From Oscillospiraceae bacterium (GTDB lineage: Bacteria; Bacillota; Clostridia; UMGS1810), in assembly GCA_015068975.1 (NCBI GenBank), contig SVJM01000012.1:1-56066 (forward strand): a DNA stretch of 56,066 nt, read 5' to 3'. This document shows positions 48,926 to 56,066 of this stretch, one piece after another. The first letter of the stretch is position 1. Each line of letters opens with the position of its first letter. Under the pieces are notes generated by a model that was given only the letters and a program-made list of their open reading frames with translations, searched no databases and was not told where the DNA came from. The position numbers were made by a program, and so were the translations under genes.

Positions 48926-51900
48926 ATGAAAAAGCTACTTTCACTTACCCTTGTGATGATAATGATACTATCGTCATGTATGACAATTACCGGCATACCG
49001 GCGGTATATGCAGCTTCGGCTGCTGATGCAGAAGGCTTTGGCTCGGTATATTTTGAAGGGTTTGAAGCATCTGCTACTCCTCTGGGCGGCAAGACAAATA
49101 TATGGACCAACAATGCAGTGCTAAGCACAGATAATACCGATGTTAAAAACCTTGATTCATCTCAGTTTTCGGTTAATTATCTCAGCGAAGGTCTCCCAAA
49201 GCCTTCATCAAGCGAAAATTTTGGATCAAAGCTTGTGAAGATGGATACTGTCCAGAGAGGTATTGATGTGGCTGCAGCGGCAGAAAAGACCGGTGCATAT
49301 ATTCCAAACTCAAATGCCATATACCGTTTCGGTCAGATAAAGGATCAGATTTCTTTTAAAGAAGGTGAAACCTACAGAGTTACAATGTGGGTATACCTTA
49401 AGGATACTCTTATAAAAAACAGCACAAGTACACATCTTAAGATGCATATGTCCCTTTATACAGGAGGAGCCAATAGTTATGGTACTCTTGGAGCTTCTGA
49501 TACAAGAACTTTGAAGATGGGGCAGTGGCATAAAATCGGATTTGAATTTATCCCTACAAGTGAATTTGTCACAAGTGTAAATAGCGACGGATTTTCTGTA
49601 AGAGGCGATATATCGGCGACTGTTTCGGGAGATTATCCTACGGTGGTATATTTTGACAATCTGAACGTAGAGCTTCTTGGAGACAGAACAAGAGCTGTAG
49701 AAACTGATTATTATTATGAAGAAAACTTTACCTTCGGAAACAGAATGGCAACGGATTATTACAATAAGTATTTCACACCCACTTATCCCAAGCCTGAAGA
49801 CAATCAGTCTGTTGCATGGACAACAAGAGCAAAGCTTATTAATTTCGGTTCAGGAAATCCTGCACATTCTATGACAAACAGCATATATTATTCTGACGGA
49901 TACTCAATGAAAAATACTCTTAAGACTGCATCTTCCAATGGTGGTGTGAAGATGACTGATATTTTTCATGGTGATTTCACATCTGGCGATGTAGGCAGAA
50001 GGTTCAGAGTGTCTGCATATGTATACCCTGATTCAGCATTTGCAACTACAACAGGCGGTGCAAACCCAACATTCCTTATAGGTCTTGGTGGTACTGATGC
50101 TATAGGCGGAAGCGGAAATTATGGTAATGCATACAGAGGCTTAAATGTATCACAGGCAGAAAAGCAGATTCCATGGGATACATGGAGTGAAATTTCTACT
50201 GTGTATGAAGTAAAAGATGAGCATATTTGCCAGACAGCGGTAAAAGATGCCGATGTTAAAACAAGTGACACATACAGAGCGATTAATGAATTAAGAGTTT
50301 CACAATCGCAAAAAAGCAAAAATCTTACATCTGTTTTTTATACAGATCATTATGTTGTTGATGAGCTTCTCTGTTATACAATAGATGCAACGCCTAATGA
50401 AGAAGGACTTGGCAAGGTGTCAGGCGGAGGCAAAGTGTGGGAAGATGAAGAAACTACACTTGTTGCAACACCATATAAGGGCGTGGGATTTGTAGGCTGG
50501 TACAAAGACGGCAAACTGGTTTCATCTGTGCCTGAACTTAAGGTGTCATATCCCTATAAAGATCTTACATATATAGCAAAGTTTCGACCTTATGAAAATA
50601 ATGGCAATATCACTGCAGATGGATTTGAAGAAAAATATCTGTTTGATGCATCAGTGAAAAACGGATTTGTGTTCAATGCATTTGGCTCACTTTCAGTTGA
50701 TGGTGCAAATGTACATACAAATGGTCTTAATGAATACGCATCTTATTCAAATGAAATCATCCCACCATCATATTCAGATGGCGCAGTCGATGAGGATTTC
50801 GGAAATGATTTTTATGATGTAAATGCATATGTATCAGGAAAGGCATCACACAGTGAAGAAAAGAATGATGCAGAGTATTCTCAGAATGAGCTTATAGGAA
50901 AAGTATCAATGAGAATATATGGTGCTCCAAATCCTATGAAAGAAGGTAACTGGTACAGAGTATCATATTGGCAGAAGTTCATTGATTCCAAATACAGTGA
51001 AATGGATGAGGCTAAGTTCAAAAGCTTCGTTACAGTAGGGGATAGCGGAAATGAAACAAACAGTTCTCAGGCTGTTTCCGGAGATTATATGCTAAAGAAG
51101 GGCGTATGGCAGAAGGTGGGATTTGTCTTTAAGGCTACATCAGTCGAAGAGACAGCGAAAATAGGTATAAGAATAGACTCTTCTGAAAAAAAGCTTGGTA
51201 CATATACTGATTATCCTTCACAATGGTATATAGACAATCTTAAGATAGAAGAGTATATAGGCACACCGGAAACTGTCCCTCAGAATTATCGTCTTCTGGA
51301 TTCATTTGATGATATGAATGTGGGGGAAATTTCAAGCAGTAACAATGTATTTTTTTATGAAGGAAATCCCGGTGGATATACTCTCAATTATACAGATTTT
51401 TCCAAAGAGAATGGAAACAACAAGCACAATGCCTTTGACAACTGGGGAGACGGAGTAAGCAGTATAGAGGTTGTATCAGAACCGCAGAATGTAAGAACAG
51501 GCTCTAAATCTGTCAAAGTCACAAAGGCAGGACATAATGAGGCAACTAAGACACCGAAGATAACAGCCATAAATGGCGGAATACGAATGTTAAATATTTT
51601 CCATTCGCCAATCACTGATTCGGATATAGGCAAGACCTTCAGGATTTCAGCATGGATACTTGCAAAGAAGGCAGATATTTATACAGGGCCTCTATATGAT
51701 GCAGAGGGGAATACTGTGGTAAATGTCGGTGGGACAAATCCGGGAGATTCTACAAGGATAAGACTTGGTCTTGGCGGTGTACCTCCATATGATGATACAG
51801 AGAAAACAAATCAGACAACCAATGGAGGCTACAGAGGATTTACCAAATATTCATCTTATGTTGATGTAAAATATGATGAGTGGACTCAGATCAATCTTTT

Positions 51901-52381
51901 CTGGACAGTACCTGCAAACGAGATTGCAGGAGCTGTGAACTCAAACGGGCAGTATACTGTAATAGATGCTTTGAGAATTGATCAGTTATTCAATGAGGAA
52001 ATTGGTACAAAGATACCATATATGTCCGCATTTTATGTTGATGATGTTGTTGTAGAAGAGGTGGGAACTCAGGTTAGCATTGTTGCTGTATCAAACAATG
52101 AAGAAGAGATAACAGCAAAAGCAACTGTGGAAAAATCCCTTTCGGAAACAGATAACACTGCTATGCTTATCCTTGCCGCATATGACAAAGATGGCAAGCT
52201 TGTTTCTGTTAACGGATCAGATATAATAACATTTAATTCTTCAACAGAGAGTGTGCAAACAACGCCGGTTACAATTTCCAAAGAAGGTGCGGTATCTGTA
52301 TATGCATATGTATGGGACAGCCTGGAAACAGCAAGACCATATATGCAGAGAACCAATATCACATATCTGGGACTTAAATAA
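48926..52381 (+). CDS. Large secreted surface protein with duplicated binding-like modules
   Basis: An 1151-residue exported protein with no recognised catalytic domain. After a signal peptide (~1-30) the layout is A-B-repeat-A'-B'-tail. Modules A (~35-255) and A' (~570-790) share a jelly-roll pattern (YRVTMWVYL / YRVSYWQKF, then GQWHKIGFEF / GVWQKVGFVF, ending in YFDNLNVE / YIDNLKIE). Modules B (~265-490) and B' (~800-1055) share GGVKMTDIFH / GGIRMLNIFH, a glycine-rich GLGG part, WSEIS / WTQINL, and a YTDHYVVDEL / YVDDVVVEE end. Between them (~490-560) is a divergent InlB-type repeat (VGFVGWYKDGKLV). The last ~95 residues are a beta domain. No sortase motif or S-layer domain is seen. AAGGAGAAACAGAAA precedes the ATG. 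Carbohydrate binding is inferred. Confidence 0.75.
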   Translation: MKKLLSLTLVMIMILSSCMTITGIPAVYAASAADAEGFGSVYFEGFEASATPLGGKTNIWTNNAVLSTDNTDVKNLDSSQFSVNYLSEGLPKPSSSENFGSKLVKMDTVQRGIDVAAAAEKTGAYIPNSNAIYRFGQIKDQISFKEGETYRVTMWVYLKDTLIKNSTSTHLKMHMSLYTGGANSYGTLGASDTRTLKMGQWHKIGFEFIPTSEFVTSVNSDGFSVRGDISATVSGDYPTVVYFDNLNVELLGDRTRAVETDYYYEENFTFGNRMATDYYNKYFTPTYPKPEDNQSVAWTTRAKLINFGSGNPAHSMTNSIYYSDGYSMKNTLKTASSNGGVKMTDIFHGDFTSGDVGRRFRVSAYVYPDSAFATTTGGANPTFLIGLGGTDAIGGSGNYGNAYRGLNVSQAEKQIPWDTWSEISTVYEVKDEHICQTAVKDADVKTSDTYRAINELRVSQSQKSKNLTSVFYTDHYVVDELLCYTIDATPNEEGLGKVSGGGKVWEDEETTLVATPYKGVGFVGWYKDGKLVSSVPELKVSYPYKDLTYIAKFRPYENNGNITADGFEEKYLFDASVKNGFVFNAFGSLSVDGANVHTNGLNEYASYSNEIIPPSYSDGAVDEDFGNDFYDVNAYVSGKASHSEEKNDAEYSQNELIGKVSMRIYGAPNPMKEGNWYRVSYWQKFIDSKYSEMDEAKFKSFVTVGDSGNETNSSQAVSGDYMLKKGVWQKVGFVFKATSVEETAKIGIRIDSSEKKLGTYTDYPSQWYIDNLKIEEYIGTPETVPQNYRLLDSFDDMNVGEISSSNNVFFYEGNPGGYTLNYTDFSKENGNNKHNAFDNWGDGVSSIEVVSEPQNVRTGSKSVKVTKAGHNEATKTPKITAINGGIRMLNIFHSPITDSDIGKTFRISAWILAKKADIYTGPLYDAEGNTVVNVGGTNPGDSTRIRLGLGGVPPYDDTEKTNQTTNGGYRGFTKYSSYVDVKYDEWTQINLFWTVPANEIAGAVNSNGQYTVIDALRIDQLFNEEIGTKIPYMSAFYVDDVVVEEVGTQVSIVAVSNNEEEITAKATVEKSLSETDNTAMLILAAYDKDGKLVSVNGSDIITFNSSTESVQTTPVTISKEGAVSVYAYVWDSLETARPYMQRTNITYLGLK

Positions 52382-52390
52382 ATTAAAGAT

Positions 52391-52429
52391 AAACCATCCG
52401 GTTAATAAAAAATCGGATGGTTTTTTATA
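52391..52429 (+). terminator. Intrinsic terminator after the surface protein gene
   Basis: AAACCATCCG (52391-52400) pairs with CGGATGGTTT (52414-52423), followed by a T-run. Confidence 0.85.
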
Positions 52430-52595
52430 TTATACGAAAAAATACTCAAAAAAAGCTGTAACAATTACTTCATAAAAAATTAATTTTTATTTACTATATG
52501 TTGTAGTGAGTTATCCGGACATAAAATGTGGATTGTATTTTTTGTGTAAACAGATAGGGTTTGCGGGTTTCTGTGAAAAAAACGAAAAAACTTTG

Positions 52596-52611
52596 ACACA
52601 ATATCTTGTGT
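52596..52611. promoter_or_regulatory. NrdR-box-like palindrome 1
   Basis: ACACAATATCTTGTGT agrees with 15 of 16 positions of the NrdR consensus acaCwAtATaTwGtgt as I remember it. It lies upstream of nrdD. NrdR represses ribonucleotide reductase genes when dATP is high. Confidence 0.65.
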
Positions 52612-52662
52612 TTCAAAAATGTTAAAAACACGAAATGTAGTCAAAATTTAATAAAAAAACAC

Positions 52663-52690
52663 TTGCAAAATATAATATATATGGTATAAT
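52663..52690 (+). promoter_or_regulatory. Predicted promoter of nrdD
   Basis: TTGCAA (52663-52668), 16-bp spacer, TATAAT (52685-52690), 63 bp before nrdD. The rest of the 372-bp gap shows the two NrdR-like sites, a weak third one (52491-52506), and a small ATCCGGACAT/ATGTGGAT hairpin (about 52513-52533), nothing more. Confidence 0.65.
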
Positions 52691-52714
52691 AATTCATACA
52701 CGAACAAATGTAGA

Positions 52715-52730
52715 ACACAATATATAGATA
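52715..52730. promoter_or_regulatory. NrdR-box-like site 2
   Basis: ACACAATATATAGATA matches 13 of 16 positions of the NrdR consensus and lies just downstream of the predicted transcript start, 119 bp from site 1. Confidence 0.45.
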
Positions 52731-52753
52731 TTTTTGAGAAAGGATATGGGAAA

Positions 52754-54934
52754 ATGAAAATTATTAAACGTAACGGAACAGAGGTTACCTACGATCTGAA
52801 CAAAATCATAGTAGCTATCAGAAAAGCCAATGACGGTGTTTTGCCAAGTGAGAGACTTTCAGAAGAGCAGATCGCTCTTATCAGCGAAAATGTAGAAAAA
52901 GCATGTCTTAATATCAACCGTTCTCTCAATGTGGAAGAAATCCAGGATATGGTAGAAAACCAGATTATGGATCAGAAGGCTTTTGCTGTGGCAAGAAACT
53001 ACATAACATACCGTTATACACGTTCTCTTGCCAGAAAGGCAAACTCTACAGATGAACAGATTTTGTCACTTATCGAGTGTAACAACGAAGAAGTAAAACA
53101 GGAAAACTCAAACAAAAACCCTACCGTAAACAGCGTTCAGCGTGACTATATGGCAGGAGAAGTTAGTAAGGATATCACAAAGAGAATCCTTCTTCCACAG
53201 GATATTGTTGCTGCTCATGAGCAGGGACTTATCCATTTTCATGATGCGGATTATTTCGCTCAGCATATGCACAACTGTGACCTTGTAAATCTTGAAGATA
53301 TGCTTCAGAACGGTACAGTAATATCAGGCACAATGATAGAAACACCACACAGCTTCTCCACTGCATGTAATATTGCCACACAGATCATTGCTCAGGTTGC
53401 ATCAAGTCAGTATGGCGGACAGAGTATATCTCTTACTCACCTTGCACCATTTGTAGATGTAAGCCGTAAAAAAATCAGAAAAGAAGTAGAAGCAGAAGTA
53501 GTGGCTATGGGTGCTGACACAAGTGAAGAGGTTATTTCCGAAGTTGTAGAAAAACGCCTCAAAGACGAAATCAAAAAGGGTTGTCAGATGATTCAGTATC
53601 AGGTAGTTACACTTATGACTACCAACGGACAGGCTCCTTTTGTGACTGTATTTATGTATCTTGGAGAAGCAAAGGACGAAAGAACAAAGAAGGACCTTGC
53701 TCTCATTATAGAAGAAATGCTCAAGCAGAGAATTATTGGTGTTAAGAATGAATCAGGTGTGTGGATTACACCTGCATTCCCTAAGCTTATCTATGTATTG
53801 GAAGAGCAGAATATTCATGAAAATTCTGAGTATTTCTATCTTACAGAGCTTTCTGCAAGATGTACAGCAAAGAGAATGGTTCCTGACTATATCTCAGAAA
53901 AAATGATGCTTAAGCTTAAGGTGGACAAAAACGGAGACGGACATTGCTATACCTGTATGGGATGTCGTTCATTCCTTACACCTTATGTGGATCCTGAGAC
54001 AAATGAGCCTAAATACTACGGCAGATTCAATCAGGGGGTTGTTACCATCAACCTTGTTGACGTGGCTTTGTCATCGGGAGGCGATATGGACAAATTCTGG
54101 AAGATATTTGACGAAAGACTTGACCTTTGCTATCGTGCACTTCTTTGCCGTCATAACAGACTCAAAGGCACATATTCCGATGCTGCACCGATTCTCTGGC
54201 AGTATGGTGCTCTTGCAAGACTTAAAAAGGGTGAAACCATCGACAAGCTTCTTTACGGCGGTTATTCCACAATTTCGCTTGGATATGCAGGTCTTTATGA
54301 ATGTGTAAAATATATGACAGGCAAATCCCACACAGACGAAGAAGCAACACCATTTGCTATCGAAGTAATGGAATACCTTAACAAGGCTACAAAGAAATGG
54401 AAAGAAAAGCACAATATAGACTTCTCTCTCTACGGAACTCCCCTTGAGTCAACCACATATAAGTTCTCCAAGTGTTTGCAGAAGAGATTTGGAATTATCG
54501 AAGGCGTAACAGACAAAAACTATATTACAAACAGCTATCATGTTCATGTTACTGAGGAAATCGATGCTTTTGAAAAGCTTGCATTCGAATCCAAATTCCA
54601 GCAGCTTTCACCGGGCGGTGCCATAAGCTATGTGGAAGTACCGAATATGCAGAACAATATCCCTGCAGTTATCAGCGTTATGAAGTTTATCTATGATAAT
54701 ATTATGTACGCAGAGCTTAATACAAAATCTGACTACTGTCAGGAATGTGGCTTTGACGGAGAAATCGTCATTGAAACAGATGAAGATGGTAAGCTTATCT
54801 GGAAATGTCCGAACTGCGGAAATACTGACCAGACCAAGATGAATGTTGCAAGGAGAACTTGCGGTTATATCGGTACACAGTACTGGAATCAAGGCAGAAC
54901 ACAGGAAATCAAGGAAAGAGTATTACATCTGTAA
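52754..54934 (+). CDS. nrdD: Anaerobic ribonucleoside-triphosphate reductase
   Basis: Makes deoxyribonucleotides without oxygen using a glycyl radical. The 726-residue protein has an N-terminal ATP-cone (IKRNGTEVTYDLNKIIVAIR), a class III core with HFHDADYF, HNCDLVNLEDML and SSQYGGQS, a zinc site near the C-terminus (CQECG and CPNCG), and the glycyl radical motif RRTCGYIG with Gly704. GAAAGGATATGGGAAA precedes the ATG. nrdG follows after 14 bp. Confidence 0.97.
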   Translation: MKIIKRNGTEVTYDLNKIIVAIRKANDGVLPSERLSEEQIALISENVEKACLNINRSLNVEEIQDMVENQIMDQKAFAVARNYITYRYTRSLARKANSTDEQILSLIECNNEEVKQENSNKNPTVNSVQRDYMAGEVSKDITKRILLPQDIVAAHEQGLIHFHDADYFAQHMHNCDLVNLEDMLQNGTVISGTMIETPHSFSTACNIATQIIAQVASSQYGGQSISLTHLAPFVDVSRKKIRKEVEAEVVAMGADTSEEVISEVVEKRLKDEIKKGCQMIQYQVVTLMTTNGQAPFVTVFMYLGEAKDERTKKDLALIIEEMLKQRIIGVKNESGVWITPAFPKLIYVLEEQNIHENSEYFYLTELSARCTAKRMVPDYISEKMMLKLKVDKNGDGHCYTCMGCRSFLTPYVDPETNEPKYYGRFNQGVVTINLVDVALSSGGDMDKFWKIFDERLDLCYRALLCRHNRLKGTYSDAAPILWQYGALARLKKGETIDKLLYGGYSTISLGYAGLYECVKYMTGKSHTDEEATPFAIEVMEYLNKATKKWKEKHNIDFSLYGTPLESTTYKFSKCLQKRFGIIEGVTDKNYITNSYHVHVTEEIDAFEKLAFESKFQQLSPGGAISYVEVPNMQNNIPAVISVMKFIYDNIMYAELNTKSDYCQECGFDGEIVIETDEDGKLIWKCPNCGNTDQTKMNVARRTCGYIGTQYWNQGRTQEIKERVLHL

Positions 54935-54948
54935 TTAGGTAAGATACA

Positions 54949-55470
54949 ATGAATTATGCAGCAATAAAAAAATGTGATATCGCAAACGGCACAGGAGTGA
55001 GGACATCACTCTTTGTGTCCGGTTGTCGTCATCATTGTAAGGGATGCTTTCAGCCGGAAACATGGGATTTTGATTTCGGAAATGAATTCACTCCCGAAAT
55101 AGAAAACGATATTATAGAGTCCCTTACACCTGATTATATTGAGGGGCTTACACTTCTTGGCGGTGAGCCGTTTGAACCGGAAAATCAGAGAGTCCTTGTG
55201 AAGTTTTTAAAAAGAGTGAGAGAAGCATATCCGGACAAATCCATATGGTGTTATTCAGGATATCTCTTTGACGAAGAGTTGCTGAAGGATTCAAAGGCAA
55301 GATGTGAAGTTACCGACGAGATGCTGTCCTATATCGATGTGCTTGTTGACGGTGAATTTGTATTGGAGAAGAAAAATATTATGCTTAAATTCCGCGGCTC
55401 GGAAAATCAGCGTATCATCGATGTGAAGAAATCTCTTGGTACAGGAGAAGTTGTACCCTGGGAAGTTTAA
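54949..55470 (+). CDS. nrdG: Anaerobic ribonucleotide reductase activating protein
   Basis: A 173-residue radical-SAM enzyme that creates the glycyl radical on NrdD. The cluster motif CRHHCKGC (Cys26, Cys30, Cys33) is near the N-terminus, followed by LTLLGGEPFEPEN, the usual SAM-binding segment. The ribosome binding site AGGTAAGATACA is weak, consistent with coupling to nrdD. dut starts 10 bp downstream. Confidence 0.96.
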   Translation: MNYAAIKKCDIANGTGVRTSLFVSGCRHHCKGCFQPETWDFDFGNEFTPEIENDIIESLTPDYIEGLTLLGGEPFEPENQRVLVKFLKRVREAYPDKSIWCYSGYLFDEELLKDSKARCEVTDEMLSYIDVLVDGEFVLEKKNIMLKFRGSENQRIIDVKKSLGTGEVVPWEV

Positions 55471-55480
55471 GGAGTATGTT

Positions 55481-55918
55481 ATGAAAATAGAAATAAAAAA
55501 GTTAAATGAAAACGCACAGATTCCTACACGTGGCTCCCAAAAGGCAGCAGGATATGACCTTTATGCGTGTATAGATGGAGAAAGTGTTACAATACCTGCT
55601 CATTCTACTGTCAAAATCGGCACAGGACTTGCTATTGCAGTTCCTGACGGATACTTTGGTGCAATATTTGCAAGAAGCGGTCTGGCGGCAAAACAGGGCT
55701 TAAGACCTGCAAACTGTGTAGGCGTTGCTGATTCTGATTACAGGGGAGAGTATATCGTGGCTCTTCACAATGATACCGACGAGGACAAGGTCATTGCAAA
55801 GAACGAAAGAATCGCTCAGCTTGTGATTATGCCATATCTTTCTGTGGAGTTTGAAGAGGTGGATACTCTTGACGAAACAGAACGTGGCGCAGGGGGATTT
55901 GGAAGTACAGGTAAATAG
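55481..55918 (+). CDS. dut: dUTP diphosphatase
   Basis: Hydrolyses dUTP to dUMP, keeping uracil out of DNA and supplying dTTP synthesis. The 145-residue trimeric Dut has AAGYDLYA (motif I), FARSGLAAKQGL (motif II), GVADSDYRGEY (motif III), RIAQLVIMP (motif IV) and GAGGFGSTGK (motif V). ATG 55481 has AAGGAG 6 nt upstream; an in-frame GTG/ATG upstream would overlap nrdG. It completes a nucleotide-supply unit nrdD-nrdG-dut. Confidence 0.97.
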   Translation: MKIEIKKLNENAQIPTRGSQKAAGYDLYACIDGESVTIPAHSTVKIGTGLAIAVPDGYFGAIFARSGLAAKQGLRPANCVGVADSDYRGEYIVALHNDTDEDKVIAKNERIAQLVIMPYLSVEFEEVDTLDETERGAGGFGSTGK

Positions 55919-55947
55919 AAATCAAAAACAGGGGACTGTAAAATGAA

Positions 55948-56000
55948 CCGACCCCCAAAAGTTAGACCAAAAATCTAACGATTGGGAGGTCGGTTTTTTC
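55948..56000 (+). terminator. IS left-end hairpin that hides the transposase ribosome binding site
   Basis: CCGACC-CCC-AA (55948-55958) pairs with TTGGG-A-GGTCGG (55982-55993); an inner GTTAGA/TCTAAC stem lies inside; T6 follows. GGGAGG (55984-55989), the only ribosome binding site for the transposase, is in the right arm. Readthrough from dut would fold it, giving both a terminator and translational masking. Confidence 0.65.
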
Positions 56001-56066
56001 ATGGTAAAATATAGTTATGAAATTAAATTGAAAATTGTGCAGGCGTATTTAAATGGGGAGGGTGGA
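56001..56066 (+). CDS. IS3-family transposase OrfA, start only
   Basis: The first 22 codons (MVKYSYEIKLKIVQAYLNGE onward) match the helix-turn-helix N-terminus of IS3/IS150-type transposase subunit A, which binds the element ends. The frame is open to the window edge. Partial; the rest cannot be assessed. Confidence 0.75.
   Translation, partial: MVKYSYEIKLKIVQAYLNGEGG

Larger units (their letters stand above)
55935..56066 (+). mobile_element. Left end of an IS3-family insertion sequence (truncated by window)
   Basis: Beginning near 55935 (CTGTAAAATGAACCGACCCC) the sequence reads like the left end of an IS3-family (IS150-like) element. It sits ~17 bp after the dut stop, so it may have displaced dut's own terminator. 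The right end, target repeats and most of the transposase lie outside the window. Confidence 0.75.

Noticed and set aside
52382-52753. Riboswitch upstream of nrdD
   Set aside because: Only small hairpins are visible and no known aptamer core such as a cobalamin-type conserved box; NrdR-like sites explain the region better.
55436-55480. Longer dut reading frame starting inside nrdG
   Set aside because: The ATG at 55481 has AAGGAG at 6 nt and gives the normal Dut N-terminus; the extension overlaps nrdG coding sequence.

Overview
The window looks like a piece of the chromosome of a low-GC, Gram-positive, strictly anaerobic member of the Clostridia, probably a plant-fibre degrader from a gut-like habitat. 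The evidence is a PolC-type replicase, RicT, PlsY, anaerobic ribonucleotide reductase (NrdD/NrdG), Pta-AckA acetate fermentation, a D-lactate dehydrogenase and a ferredoxin. Strong A/G-rich ribosome binding sites and TTGAnn/TATAAT promoters fit the same picture. I cannot name a genus from sequence alone.

Region 1 (1-17.5 kb) is a carbohydrate-utilisation region. It holds the tail of a GH2 beta-mannosidase-like enzyme, a secreted SGNH/SASA carbohydrate esterase, an AraC regulator, and a plus-strand operon of Gfo/Idh oxidoreductase, NagA, NagB-like deaminase, ADP-ribosylglycohydrolase-like protein and secreted GH10 xylanase. A facing minus-strand operon encodes a second GH10 xylanase, a non-catalytic secreted protein with three tandem binding-like modules, and a KDPG aldolase. 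The two operons converge on an 18-bp perfect hairpin. A second AraC regulator closes the region. The esterase, both xylanases and the non-catalytic protein share one beta-sandwich-like module. Three of them also carry a copper-amine-oxidase-N-terminal-like (stalk) domain, which suggests one cell-surface xylan/acetyl-xylan system.

Region 2 (17.6-48.2 kb) is mostly housekeeping: an LprI-like membrane protein, DUF421/DUF4363 membrane proteins with D-lactate dehydrogenase, RecD2, ComF, CoaX, a PLP decarboxylase, HolB, RicT, ferredoxin, a TrmN6-like methylase, RsmI, PolC, YqxD, Pta-AckA, YceD-RpmF, a cupin, a HAD phosphatase, a DUF512 protein, Der, PlsY, GpsA and Pgi. Many genes have recognisable promoters with 16-17 bp spacers.

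Region 3 (48.2-48.9 kb) is a 0.75-kb gene-free island. It contains a promoter-linked hairpin cluster, then a symmetrical array of four GCGATAT units and four inverted ATATCGC units separated by unrelated mini-hairpins around a central hairpin, then a third inverted-repeat block. This is the most unusual DNA in the window.

Region 4 (48.9-56.1 kb) has a large secreted protein with a duplicated A-B module layout, then nrdD-nrdG-dut preceded by NrdR-box-like sites, and finally the left end of an IS3-family insertion sequence cut off by the window edge.

Two genes, the KDPG aldolase and the DUF4363 protein, have their best Shine-Dalgarno sequence placed in front of an ATA codon rather than ATG/GTG/TTG. 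This deserves a direct test. Assignments rest on reading motifs by eye; no database search was run.
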